The notes under the pieces: model-generated
Told to the model about the DNA's origin: nothing
The model's input: only the letters and a program-made list of their open reading frames with translations
Database searches by the model: none
Shown: positions 8,901-17,085 of the stretch, one piece after another
How the letters are laid out: each line of letters starts with the position of its first letter
Numbering within the stretch: the stretch's first letter is position 1
Made by a program: the position numbers and the translations under genes
Assembly (NCBI GenBank): GCA_030604905.1
Contig: JAUVVA010000012.1
Coordinates: 1-52,582 of the forward strand
DNA length: 52,582 nucleotides
Reading direction: 5' to 3'
Source: Verrucomicrobiota bacterium
GTDB taxonomy: Bacteria; Verrucomicrobiota; Verrucomicrobiia; Opitutales; Opitutaceae

Positions 8901-11819
8901 GCCCATCCCACCCCGCAGCCCGTCAACGGACTCATCGCCTTCAACTCCGGCCGCTTTGTCGTCGCCACCGCCGGGGGCGCGATCTCGACCGACGGAATCG
9001 TCTGGCGGATCACCCCCGCAACCGCCGATTCGCCTTACTCCGTGCGCGACCTCCGGCCCATCGGCCGCGGATTTGTCGCCATCGCCGAGGGCTCGAAGCT
9101 CTTCGCATCCCTGACCGGCGATCACTGGTGGCTGGTCGCCCAGTATCCCCTCAACAGCATCTCCTCCGAGGGACTCGCCGCCACCGCCGCCGGCCTCGTC
9201 TGGCGCCACCGCACCGGTTACCCCGTCCACGCCGCCTTTGCCCCCGCGCGCTGGTTGCTCCCGGAAGAGGGCTCCTGGTCGGTCAATGCCCTCGCCGGCG
9301 CTCCCCTTTCCCTTCGCCTCGACTCCCTCGTGCCGCGCGACGGCCTCGTTTGGCGCGCGGACGGCCTGCCCGCCGGCCTCGCCATCGGAGCCAGCGGCGA
9401 CATCACCGGCTCGACCTCCGTGCTTGGCGTCACGCGCGCACAGGTTTGGGCGGAGGACGAGTCGGGTATCTACCCGCCCGTTATCGTGGAGATCGACGTG
9501 CGCCCCACCCTCGGCGTCGCTCCGCGCCTGCATGGCCTCGCCCATCTGCCGGACGCGACCTTCGCCGCCGACTACACGCACCGGCTCCCGCTGGAATTCG
9601 ACGGGCTGGACGAGACCAGCGCCGTGGAGGGGCTTCCGCCCGGCCTCGCCTACGACCCATCCACCCGCACCATCGGCGGCCGCCCCTCCGCCCCGGGCAC
9701 CTTCGACCTGCGCATCACCGCGCAAGATTCCTACGGCGCCCGCGAATGGACGCGCCCTCTCCGCGTGCTCAACGGCGAACTCACCTCCGTCGCCACCGGT
9801 TTCTCCCGCGCCTTCGCCTGGAACGGACACACCTTCCTCTCCGTCGGCGCCCTGCCCAGCGGTCTGGTTTACGGTTCCACCGACGGCGTCAACTGGACCC
9901 TTCGCCTCGAGAGCCGCTATGACGATCCCATCGGTCCGCTGAACGGCGTCCACTGGGCCGCGGGCCTCTTCGTTGTCGTCGGTGACAACGGCGCCATCTT
10001 TACCTCGCCCGACGGCCTGGCCTGGACCCGCGCCCCCGCCCCGACCACGCAGCATCTGCGCGCCGTCGCCCACAACGGCACCCGCTGGGTCGCCGTCGGA
10101 GCCGGCGGCGTCGCCGTCACCTCCCTCGACGGCCTCTCCTGGCAGGCGGGCTCCACCGGCTCCACCGCGACCTTCAACGGAATCGTGCACGACGGCGCGC
10201 ATTTCATCGCCACCGGCTCCGGCGGCGCCATCCGACGCTCCGCCGACGGCTCGACCTGGACCGCCGTCACCAGCGGCGTCACCACCACCCTCTACGCCGT
10301 CGCCCACGGCGGCCGCCGCTACGTCGTCGGCACCACCAACCGCAATCTCCTCGTCTCCACCGACGGCGTCGTCTGGTCCACGCTCCCCCTGCCCTTCGCC
10401 TCCAAAAGCTCCAGCAACACCCGCGGCGTCGCCTACTTTGAAGGCCTGGGCTTTGTCGCCTGCTTCTACGACGACGACATCGGCCGCACCCGTCTCCTCC
10501 GTTCGTCCGACGGGCTGGCGTGGAAGACCCTTGCCGGCTACTCCGGCAATTCCCAGGCCATCGCCGCCGGAGGCGGGCGCATCCTCGTCGCCGACGGATC
10601 GCAAGGGCGCATCCGTGTCTTCCCCGCGGATGCCGCGCCTCAGTTTGAATCGATGCCGATCAGCTTCGCGTTCCCCGGCGTCCCGTTCCACCACGACCTC
10701 GCGCCCTGGGGCCTCGCCACGCCGGTCACCGCCACCGGCCTCCCGCCCGGCCTCGTATGCGATCCCGCCACCGGAACTATCTCCGGCACGACCTGGCAGG
10801 AGGGCGTCTACTCCGTCGCGATCCGTTCCGCCGGCGATCCCGCCGCACGTTTGTCCCTCACCCTGGGCGTCCTCGCGGGCCGCCCGGGCTTTCTCGCCCC
10901 CGCCGCCAACACCTACCGGCTCTCCTGGTTTCGCGGCGAGCCGGTCGACTGGCCTGTCCCCACCGTCCGCCCCGCGACGTCCTGGCGCTCCGCCCCCGGC
11001 AGCCCGCCCCTGCCACCTGGCCTGACGCTCGATACCAACACCGGCCGTATCCGAGGCACCCCTACAGGCTCCGGCGTGTTCCTTCATCAATTCTACGCCA
11101 GCAATCTCCTCGGCGAGTCGTTTGGCTCGCTGTCGATCACCATCCTCGACCGCCCGCCGCTCATCCGCCGCCAGCCCGCCTCCCTGTCCGTCGACCGGAA
11201 CAAGGACGCCCGCTTCTCCGTCGAGACCTCGCTCGGCGCCTCCGCCCGCTTCCAATGGTATCGCGACGGCGTGGCGCTCACCGACGGCGCCCGCATCACC
11301 GGGACACGTTCCCCCGTCCTCAAGATCGGTGGGGCCCTGGAGATCGACGCCGCCACCTATTCCGTCGTCGTGTCGGACGGCCATCTTTCCGCCCTCTCCC
11401 AGGCTGCTTCCCTCACCGTCCAGGCCCCCGCGGACGGTTACGACGCCTGGGCCACCCAATACGCCTCCGCCCTCGGCGACACCGCGCCCGCCGCCTCGCC
11501 CTTCGGGGACGGCGTCGCCAACCTGCTCCGCTACGCCTTGGGCTTGCCGCTCTCCCCCGTCTCGTCCTCGGACTACCTCCAACTCTCCCGCCGCGGGGAC
11601 GAGCTTGTGCTCCTCTACGTCCGTCCCGCCTCCCGCCCCGATCTCGTCTTCCGCCCGGAGGCGAGCACCGATCTCCAAACTTGGAGCGCCGCCGGGCTGC
11701 GCCATTCGCGTGTTCCGGGCGGGACCGATTCCGTATGGGAAACGTGGGAGGCCGCGCACCAAATCGCGGATGACTCGCCGATTTTTATCCGCCTTCGCGT
11801 TGAAACCGGCTCCCCGTGA
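5943..11819 (+). CDS. Giant secreted protein alternating He_PIG Ig-like domains and Asp-box beta-propellers
   Basis: 1958 residues from ATG 5943; ATG 5955, four codons later, is an alternative, and upstream in-frame ATGs lack a signal peptide. The signal peptide ends near 'LLACIGVLTARSA'. Putative-Ig (He_PIG) modules with the core 'LPPGL.LDP.TG.I.GTP...G.Y' occur near residues 70, 180, 266, 354, 677, 771, 1143, 1230, 1600 and 1690. Between them lie three blocks of Asp-box-like repeats ('TSADGITW', 'SSADGQTW', 'TSPDGLAW') at about 410-636, 820-1100 and 1280-1560, with five to six boxes each, as in sialidase or YCF48-type propellers. An Ig-like domain (about 1736-1828, 'FQWYRDGVALTDG') is followed by the tail 'YDAWATQYASALGD', 'DGVANLLRYALGLPL'. 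No catalytic residues are evident. A binding or adhesive surface protein is likely. No operon partner is intact. Confidence 0.9.
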   Translation: MIDAMRIPFPVPALWASIRLRSLGLALLACIGVLTARSAPPLLSGPRTNSATVGSPVSIQLTASNSPTLYTASGLPPGLTLDPRTGLITGTPRSAGSYTVRVAAANADGTSFESSGAGHSNNQFIYFTVNPASTPDGSPMPAPRLADWSPFVRLPLGTPFTREIVAEHIDPSTRRILLGELPPGLALVGNRIEGVPTQSGLYFAEVAITNAAGHKNLPIVFHIPMDAAPAPAPTLSTPAPFDTAPGELIELTIAAEGEVLEFSAGPLPVGLHLDRGGGRIYGRPVTPGAAHIVITARGPTGWAEPVVWTVNVSDVPTLDTVSINPSTWVRGVSSAAASVSPNPGTGTTRSISGLPVGLAPSGSGISGTPSEAGFFTPLITLTNHAGSASRTAPLVVLNRDLEPMSGDHAPFAAIAHGSGRFVRVGYGGAIASSDDLGVSWTPRASGVTTTLSKVAFGADRFVAVGNGFVITSADGITWSAPVNLPATGDPLAVAVGERGIIILGSTRVFTSSDGQTWTNYPSYLVMSGAVGVGFFEGDYAVYGTSETIINRSGDGLQWTGPLTLPTNIYADLGIGRAGSQFLRRGFNVALQSSRDSLVWTARGTSSDLTYVNDFAHGGGVTLLVARLHSTPLLLRNLGPWAGDVVQPADQAAIRGQPFTLALAASESPTAFFAHGLPDGLSLDPATGLISGAPGRPGIYGITVASANALGPSRPKHFMLRVSDHAAPPPAVAGAFFVGGEVGRPLSYDPRVQAGAPPIYDVAPAVAYTINGAPPGLALDPQNGVLSGTPSAPGTYTTDYTLTGPFPETRHRVTTRIAPAQWHTTSLGDGSSSASEVWSANDRFALQLSPGQMLFSENGREWTPPARIAPAAAAFTGFAHGAGRYVLSTSGAVYVSADLSEWTRHELPRTEAVHSLLFAASRFLLLGGTGASSFVLSSADGQTWAEHPLGLDYRFWPRSLAYGNGRFVCTLGYGNIVLTSADGETWAAHPTPQPVNGLIAFNSGRFVVATAGGAISTDGIVWRITPATADSPYSVRDLRPIGRGFVAIAEGSKLFASLTGDHWWLVAQYPLNSISSEGLAATAAGLVWRHRTGYPVHAAFAPARWLLPEEGSWSVNALAGAPLSLRLDSLVPRDGLVWRADGLPAGLAIGASGDITGSTSVLGVTRAQVWAEDESGIYPPVIVEIDVRPTLGVAPRLHGLAHLPDATFAADYTHRLPLEFDGLDETSAVEGLPPGLAYDPSTRTIGGRPSAPGTFDLRITAQDSYGAREWTRPLRVLNGELTSVATGFSRAFAWNGHTFLSVGALPSGLVYGSTDGVNWTLRLESRYDDPIGPLNGVHWAAGLFVVVGDNGAIFTSPDGLAWTRAPAPTTQHLRAVAHNGTRWVAVGAGGVAVTSLDGLSWQAGSTGSTATFNGIVHDGAHFIATGSGGAIRRSADGSTWTAVTSGVTTTLYAVAHGGRRYVVGTTNRNLLVSTDGVVWSTLPLPFASKSSSNTRGVAYFEGLGFVACFYDDDIGRTRLLRSSDGLAWKTLAGYSGNSQAIAAGGGRILVADGSQGRIRVFPADAAPQFESMPISFAFPGVPFHHDLAPWGLATPVTATGLPPGLVCDPATGTISGTTWQEGVYSVAIRSAGDPAARLSLTLGVLAGRPGFLAPAANTYRLSWFRGEPVDWPVPTVRPATSWRSAPGSPPLPPGLTLDTNTGRIRGTPTGSGVFLHQFYASNLLGESFGSLSITILDRPPLIRRQPASLSVDRNKDARFSVETSLGASARFQWYRDGVALTDGARITGTRSPVLKIGGALEIDAATYSVVVSDGHLSALSQAASLTVQAPADGYDAWATQYASALGDTAPAASPFGDGVANLLRYALGLPLSPVSSSDYLQLSRRGDELVLLYVRPASRPDLVFRPEASTDLQTWSAAGLRHSRVPGGTDSVWETWEAAHQIADDSPIFIRLRVETGSP

Positions 11820-11879
11820 TGCGCGCGAGCCACGGCCGTGCCGGAATCTGCTCCCGCGCCATCGCCTGCTCCGAAGGCA

Positions 11880-12221
11880 TCGAGGCGTTGTTCGTCGACC
11901 GGGCCCGGCAGGTTACGGAGGCGGCGGCGAGAGGGAAGAAAATCGATGGACAAAGCCCCGACCCCTTTGGGCGCCACGCCACCGCCCTCGCCACCGACCA
12001 GGCCATCCTCGTCGAGTTCACCCACGTCGGCCAAACCGTGCGCGTCTTCGGCTTCAGCGGCCGCCCCGTCGAGCTCCAGCTCGACGGCCGTCCCGTCCGC
12101 TTCGCCCCGCTTCTCACCGGCGCCGGCTCCGTCCTCCTCGCCGGCGAGAACTTCGCCTGGCAACCCGAGCTGCCCGCCCGCAGCCCTCCCCGGCTGGAGC
12201 ATCACCGCCCGCGCCCTATGA
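11880..12221 (+). pseudogene. C-terminal fragment of an unidentified protein, frameshifted
   Basis: Immediately after the giant gene, a stretch with strong coding character appears without a proper N-terminus: 'HATALATDQAILVEFTHVGQ', 'LQLDGRPVRFAPLLTGAGSV', then 'LLAGENFAWQPELPA'. A sensible ending, 'ALPGWSITARAL', lies in a different frame and stops at TGA 12219-12221, which overlaps the ATG of the next gene (ATGA). The arrangement implies an ancestral gene coupled to its downstream neighbour that has since lost its 5' part and gained a frameshift near 12180. I do not recognise the family; the ending resembles the beta-sandwich C-terminus of a secreted enzyme. Confidence 0.5.
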
Positions 12222-12706
12222 AAACGCCCCGCCTCTTCGCCGCACCCCTTCTCTTCCTCGGCATGCTCGGCGCCACCGCCCCGCTCCGCGCCGGCGGCGG
12301 CCTCCACCTCGTCGGCGTCGAGGAGCAGACGCGCTTCGAGGCACCTGCTCCGCTGCTCGCCGGCCAGCCCGCCACCCTCGAGCTCCTCATCCCGCCCCAG
12401 GTCGATCCTGCCACGCTCCGGCCCCGGGTGCGGCAACTGGCCGGCGCCCTTGGCGCCCCGCTCGCCGTCGACGCCGTCATTCTGCCCTCCGCCGCCATCG
12501 AGGACACTCGCGTCATCCGCCTCCGCCTCACCCCGTCGTCCGTCCAACGAGTCACCCGCCTCGCCCTCTGGCTCGGCGAATTCGGCCCCGTCGCCCTCAC
12601 CGTTTTCCCCGCCGCCGACAAACGCGAAGACCTTCCCCCCTCGCCGCCAGCCGTCTCCGCCTCGCCGTCTGGGGCGTGCAAAAGGGGGCGGGGTGTTGTT
12701 TGTTGA
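12218..12706 (+). pseudogene. Secreted protein of unknown function, C-terminally truncated
   Basis: ATG at 12218 overlaps the previous stop, and a clear signal peptide follows (MKTPRLFAAPLLFLGMLGATAPLRA). The 162-residue product contains 'LLIPPQVDPATLRP' and 'LRLTPSSVQRVTRLALWLGE' with good coding character up to about 12640. There the frame changes quality: the original reading seems to continue one base over as 'PLAASRLRLAVWGVQKG', while the actual frame runs into 'SPPAVSASPSGACKRG' and stops. Homology-like character ends near 12695, so the gene is probably both frameshifted and truncated. A short functional secreted peptide cannot be excluded. No family was recognised. Confidence 0.5.
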
Positions 12707-13140
12707 ATTCTCCTCCTGGACCTGCCCTAGCCAACAACCCCGGCCTATCCTCGTGGTTGGCCCTATCCGCAAGCTCCCCCCCGAGACTGCGCATCCGAGG
12801 CTTGTTGAGACTGCAATCCCGGTGTCGAAGTGGCGTTGAGAATTGAAGACGGAGAAGGGCGCCGTCACAGGACGCAAGCGGCGCAAAACAAGGAGCCCGT
12901 GGTCGTTTTCGTGGAATTGCTTTTTCGACTTCTGCGCCGTTTTGCGGCCAGCCTTGCAGCTTCCAAAATCCGGGTTGAATCGGATCGGTCCGCGCCGAGC
13001 TACGGGGGAAACGCAACGCGTTCCTCCGCCTCTTGGGTGACATGCGGGCCAGACAGGGCTGGCGGGGCTTGTCCCCCATTGTCCCCGGCAGGGCGGAGGT
13101 TTTTGGGGGCGCTGGCACGCCTGCTTCCAGGGCCGCCAGT
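12707..13140. other. Non-coding stretch with imperfect inverted repeat
   Basis: GC falls relative to both flanks and no gene is supported. Two related segments in inverted orientation, 'GCGGCGCAAAAC' near 12879 and 'GCGCCGTTTTGCGGC' near 12940, resemble an interspersed non-coding repeat. The 3' end of the clan-A hydrolase gene begins at 13141; no clear terminator for it was seen. Confidence 0.35.
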
Positions 13141-16100
13141 TCAGAGAGAGCGGTCGGCGAGCACCCGCAGCAGGGAGACCGAGTAGATCGTGCAGCCGTC
13201 GCCCAAGGGGGACACGCGAAGCACAAAGGGGAGGGGGCCCGGCTCGAGGCGCGAAAGCACGGCGCGATCGAGCTCGAGCGGGAGGTCGACGATGACGGCG
13301 TTGGTGCCCTCGCTGGTGCCGGCGGGCAGCGGGAGGCGGGTGCCGGCCACTTCGAGCGAGGCTTCGCCAGTCTGAAGGTCGCGCGCGACGAGTCGGACAA
13401 GGAGGCGTCGCGTCGCGCGCAGTTCTTCAACGGAAAGGTCCGCGAGGTCGAAGACGGCGGTGCGCTCTTCGCCGGCGGAAAGGTCGGCGACGACGAGGTC
13501 GGAAAAGTGCTGGGCGGTCTCGCGCCGGGCGGAGGGCTCGGGGGCGTTTTCCAAGGCGACGCGGAGAATTTCGCGCGAGGCGAGCGGCCGGGCGAACTCC
13601 ACGGCGAGATCGGGGCCGGCGCGGCGGGCGGCGAATTCCGCGGGGAAAATGCCGAGCGCGGAAGCGTCGTCGGCGAGGCGCAGCCCGGAGGCTTCGCGGA
13701 CTTTTGCCCCGGCCGCGGCACGGAGGCGGAGGGAGGCGGCGCGGGGGAAGGGCGAGTCGTTGAGGAGGTAAACGAAGAGGCGGCCGTTCTCATTGACCGC
13801 CACCGGGATGAGGGCGGGATCGGCGCTTTCCGAGACGACGATCGGGCCGCGGAGGTCGGCGCTGTGGCGATACATCAAAAACTCGCCGTCGTTTTTGAAC
13901 CAGCCGCGGCCCCAGAGGGCGTGGAGGGCGCGTCCGGCGGCCTTGTCGCGGGCGCGGAGGATAAGTTCAAGGATGTCGCGGTAGTTGTAGTAGGCGCGGT
14001 TGAGGTCGGTGAAGGCCTTGGCGGCCTCGGGGGAGCGGCGGTCGCCGGGCGCGACGTCGTCGAGGTCGTTGGCCTCGGTGTTCCAGATGGGCCAGCGTTT
14101 GCCGTGGCGCGCGAGGGTCCAGGCGGTGGCGACGTCGTAGCTGGCGGCGATGGAGGCGGGGGCGGTGTTGTAGTGGTGCTCGGTGAGGAAGTCGATGTGC
14201 TCGTGGGAGGCGTCGAGGAAGGGCGCGACGTAGTCGGTGAGCTGGCTGAAGAAATCCTCGCCGAAGACGCCCGAGGACATGCCGCCGATCTTCACGTGGG
14301 GATTGGTCTCGCGGAGGCCGAGGGCGGCCGCGTTGAAGAATTTGGCATACATCTCGCCGCCGAGGCGGGCGGGCATGTGGTTGAACTGGGTGGGATCGTT
14401 CCACGCGCGACGGCCGCGGTTGCCGCCCGGGTCGCCGGGGCCGGCGCTGAGGGTGGACTGGCCGCGATTGATGTGGCGGGCCCACATGAAGGGCTCGTTC
14501 CAGAACTCGATGCGGCGGAGCGTGGAGTCGGGGCGCTCCTCCGGGTGCCAGGCCATGCGCCCGATCTGGCGAAACATCTCGCGGATGCCCTCGGCGTAGC
14601 CGTCAAGATCGGTGTCCATCCAGCGTGGGCGGGCCCAGAGGTTTTCGTTGGTGATGGTGTGGACGATGTTGTCCTCGGCCTCGCCGGCGCGGGCGATCTC
14701 GGGTTTGAGCGGGCGCACCATGCCGGCGCCGGTCTCGGCGCTGAAGTTGGTGTGGTCGAGCGGGCGGAGGGAGCCGGGGCGGAGGAGGCGGAGGATGTTG
14801 TCCAGGCTGCCTTCGACGGGCGGATCGTTGAAGTGGGCGGGTCCGACCTCGTTGCTTTGGAAATTGTGGTTGGCGATGTGGTAGCCGAAGAGGCCCTTGG
14901 GGACCTCGGCGACGTGGTTGAAGACATCGAGAAGGGCGGGGGTGACGTCGATGACCACGGGGGCGGCGGGCGGGGGCTCGCCGGCGCCGCGCGCGGAGTG
15001 GCGCACGGCCTCGAGGGAGCGGACGGTGAAGGGGACGGAGCCGACGCCGAAGGGATTGGCGAGGCCCACGGCGATGGCGTCCACGCGGGAAAGGTCGGGG
15101 AACTCGCGGGTATTCGGGCCCGAGCCGACGCCGGGGTGGGCGGAGCCGCGGGCAAAGAGGGCGAAGTCGATGACGTGGTCTTGGAGGCCGCCCAAGAGGG
15201 GTGCGGCGGTGCGGCGGGCGAACCAGGTCTCGCCCTGGACGCGGAAGGCGAGGGCGGCGGCGGGGACGAGGGGCCAGCGGGCGTCGGCGGGCGGCGCGGC
15301 GGAGTCGACGACGAGGCGGAAGCCGTCGAAGCGGCGGAGATCGAGGGGCTTTTCAAACTCGAGCACGGCCCACTGGCCCTCGTGGCCGTCGACGCGACCG
15401 GGCGAGGCGTGGGCGATGAGGCCAAGGGCTGCGGAGGCGGGGGCGATGTCGATGGACTGGACGGGGAAGAAGCTGCCTTTGGTGCGGCGGAGGCGGAGGG
15501 CGCCGGCCGGGCCGGCGATGCGGCCGTTGAGTTCGAGGAGGCGCTCGGCGCGGAGTTCGCGGGTGAGCCAGGTGCCGGTGACTTTGCGGCCGGAGGGGCG
15601 GGTCTTGTCGGAGCGCCAGGGCGGGATGCTGGCGTCGGGGTCGGGGGTGTAGGTGAAGGTTTCGGGGCTGATCGCGAGATCGAGGGTGATGCCGTAGAGG
15701 GTCTCCCTCGGGCGGGCGGAGCCGGGCTCGCGGAGCGTAGCCGAAAAACGGATACGGCCGGCGGCCCGTTCCCCCGCGACCGTGAAGGCCTCCGCGGGAT
15801 TGGGGTGGGGCTGGAGGGGCCCGGTGAAGCCGATGCGGCTGACGCCGAGGTAGCGGATCTCGCCGCGGGAGGCGGGCCAGTCGGGTTGTCCGTCGGGGCC
15901 GAGGGGGAGGGTGAGCACGAGGTCGCCGTAGACGGTGACGTTGACGGTGCGCACGCCGCCGCCGCCGGGGATGCCGTGTTTTTCCTGGTCGGTGAGGGTG
16001 ACGGCTTCGCGGAGGTGGAGGCGGAGTTCGCGGGGGGCGTCGGCGCGGGGCGCGGCGGCGGCGAGGTCGGCGAGCGGGAGGGAGTCGGTAATGGTGAGCG

Positions 16101-16251
16101 CGGAGGCGGGGCCGGCGTAGGGGGCGGCGGGGGCCGCGCCGGGCGCGGCGAAGGCGCAAGGCCCAATGACCAATGACCAATGAGCGAAGAGGAGTGCGGG
16201 AAGGCGGCGGAGGGCGGTGCGGCGCGGGAGCGGCAGGGCGGCGGAGGGCAT
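13141..16251 (-). CDS. Secreted clan-A glycoside hydrolase, large
   Basis: 1036 residues. The signal peptide includes a repeat-derived segment (LLFAHWSLVIGPCAFAA). The N-terminal half (about 40-400) is beta-rich and probably binds carbohydrate. The catalytic (beta/alpha)8 barrel is marked by 'RRIEFWNEPFMWARH', with the likely acid/base Glu at residue 586, and by 'WPIWNTEANDLDD', with the likely nucleophile Glu at 726. This is the Asn-Glu-Pro plus distant Glu layout of clan GH-A. The core 'LFGYHIANHN' and the NEP context are shared with the smaller enzyme at 42780-44756, so the two are paralogues. A C-terminal beta domain follows. GH39-like or GH86-like membership is possible but not decided. 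It is the last gene of the run that begins with the Verru_Chthon A-like gene, 60 bp after its neighbour. Confidence 0.8.
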   Translation of the reverse strand: MPSAALPLPRRTALRRLPALLFAHWSLVIGPCAFAAPGAAPAAPYAGPASALTITDSLPLADLAAAAPRADAPRELRLHLREAVTLTDQEKHGIPGGGGVRTVNVTVYGDLVLTLPLGPDGQPDWPASRGEIRYLGVSRIGFTGPLQPHPNPAEAFTVAGERAAGRIRFSATLREPGSARPRETLYGITLDLAISPETFTYTPDPDASIPPWRSDKTRPSGRKVTGTWLTRELRAERLLELNGRIAGPAGALRLRRTKGSFFPVQSIDIAPASAALGLIAHASPGRVDGHEGQWAVLEFEKPLDLRRFDGFRLVVDSAAPPADARWPLVPAAALAFRVQGETWFARRTAAPLLGGLQDHVIDFALFARGSAHPGVGSGPNTREFPDLSRVDAIAVGLANPFGVGSVPFTVRSLEAVRHSARGAGEPPPAAPVVIDVTPALLDVFNHVAEVPKGLFGYHIANHNFQSNEVGPAHFNDPPVEGSLDNILRLLRPGSLRPLDHTNFSAETGAGMVRPLKPEIARAGEAEDNIVHTITNENLWARPRWMDTDLDGYAEGIREMFRQIGRMAWHPEERPDSTLRRIEFWNEPFMWARHINRGQSTLSAGPGDPGGNRGRRAWNDPTQFNHMPARLGGEMYAKFFNAAALGLRETNPHVKIGGMSSGVFGEDFFSQLTDYVAPFLDASHEHIDFLTEHHYNTAPASIAASYDVATAWTLARHGKRWPIWNTEANDLDDVAPGDRRSPEAAKAFTDLNRAYYNYRDILELILRARDKAAGRALHALWGRGWFKNDGEFLMYRHSADLRGPIVVSESADPALIPVAVNENGRLFVYLLNDSPFPRAASLRLRAAAGAKVREASGLRLADDASALGIFPAEFAARRAGPDLAVEFARPLASREILRVALENAPEPSARRETAQHFSDLVVADLSAGEERTAVFDLADLSVEELRATRRLLVRLVARDLQTGEASLEVAGTRLPLPAGTSEGTNAVIVDLPLELDRAVLSRLEPGPLPFVLRVSPLGDGCTIYSVSLLRVLADRSL
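16163..16184 (-). repeat. 7-bp tandem repeat inside a signal peptide
   Basis: About three copies of TTGGTCA on the coding (minus) strand, encoding HWSLVIG within the hydrophobic core of the clan-A hydrolase signal peptide. Same repeat family as at 35076, 38409 and 44661. Confidence 0.85.
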
Positions 16252-16311
16252 GGGGAGGGTGTCGCGGAGAGGGAGGCGAAGCCGTGGGGATCAGGGAGCA
16301 GGCGGCGCGGT

Positions 16312-17085
16312 CTAGTTGTCCGAATCGGGCACGGGATCGGCCGGAGGGTGAAAGTAGAGGAGCTCGATGCGGTCGCCGGAGGGCACGGCGAGGGCGAAAT
16401 TGCGATTGCTCTTGGAGAGGCTGAGGGTGTGGCGAGCGACAAGGGACCACGCGGAGTCGGTCTGGGCGGCGACGCGGAGGTGGAACATGCCGCCTTCCTG
16501 ACCGGGGCGGGTGGTCAGGGGCAGGGGAGTGAGGGTGTTTGGGCGGGTGAGGGCGCGCTCCTGGTTGAGCTGCACGGCGAGCTCGCGGCCGGTAAAGTTG
16601 TAGAAGCCGAGGGTGCCGGAGGGGAGGGCGTTTTCCGAGACGTCGTAGGCGAGGGTGCGGATTTGCGGGCTTGCGGGGGACGCGGCGAGGAGGATGAGCA
16701 CGTTTTTCCAGGAGGCGGGGAAATCGACGCGGGCGAGTTCCGGCGGGGTGGGCGCGGCCGGGTCGCGTTTGGCGCCGGCCGGCAGGGCTTGATGGAGCAC
16801 GAGGCCGGCGGCGGGTGGTCGAAGGACGGGTTCGGAGAGGGCGCCGATGGGAAGTCTGAGGGAGAGGGGTTTGTCGGAGACGTAGAGGGTGGCGGGAAGA
16901 TCCGGGGGGAGCTGTTCGGCCCGGACGATGACGAAGAAGGAGAGGCTTTGCTGAGGGAGGGCGGCGGGTGTGCCCGCGGAGCGCGTGGCCGCCCGCGGGG
17001 TTTGCGCGGAGAGCGCGGGACCGAGGCAGGCGAGGGCGAGGAGGGCGGAGGTGCCGCGGAGCAGCCGGTAAAGGAGACCGTTCAT
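16312..17085 (-). CDS. Secreted protein of unknown function coupled to the Verru_Chthon A-like gene
   Basis: 257 residues. The start ATG at 17085 overlaps the TGA of the upstream gene (ATGA), so translation is probably coupled; the longer open frame upstream is a shadow of that gene. The signal peptide is MNGLLYRLLRGTSALLALAC followed by LGPALSA. The body has beta-sheet character ('QSLSFFVIVRAEQLPPDLPA', 'LGFYNFTGRELAVQLNQERA', 'SLSKSNRNFALAVPSG') and no catalytic signature. The coupling suggests the two products act in one exported assembly. I do not recognise the family; a surface or accessory pilin-associated protein is one guess. Confidence 0.75.
   Translation of the reverse strand: MNGLLYRLLRGTSALLALACLGPALSAQTPRAATRSAGTPAALPQQSLSFFVIVRAEQLPPDLPATLYVSDKPLSLRLPIGALSEPVLRPPAAGLVLHQALPAGAKRDPAAPTPPELARVDFPASWKNVLILLAASPASPQIRTLAYDVSENALPSGTLGFYNFTGRELAVQLNQERALTRPNTLTPLPLTTRPGQEGGMFHLRVAAQTDSAWSLVARHTLSLSKSNRNFALAVPSGDRIELLYFHPPADPVPDSDN

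Noticed and set aside
5991..11762. 1923-codon open frame antisense to the giant secreted protein
   Set aside because: It has no signal peptide or domain and a low-complexity Gly, Ala, Arg and Glu-rich composition, as expected when a GC-rich gene is read backwards. The plus frame has clear repeated domains.
12830..13186. 118-residue plus-strand frame ('EPVVVFVELLFRLLRRFAAS')
   Set aside because: It overlaps the 3' end of the clan-A hydrolase gene and an imperfect inverted repeat; likely translation of an interspersed non-coding repeat.
13033..16176. Long plus-strand open frame opposite the clan-A hydrolase
   Set aside because: Glu, Gly and Ala-rich shadow with no recognisable motif; the minus frame carries a signal peptide and catalytic motifs.
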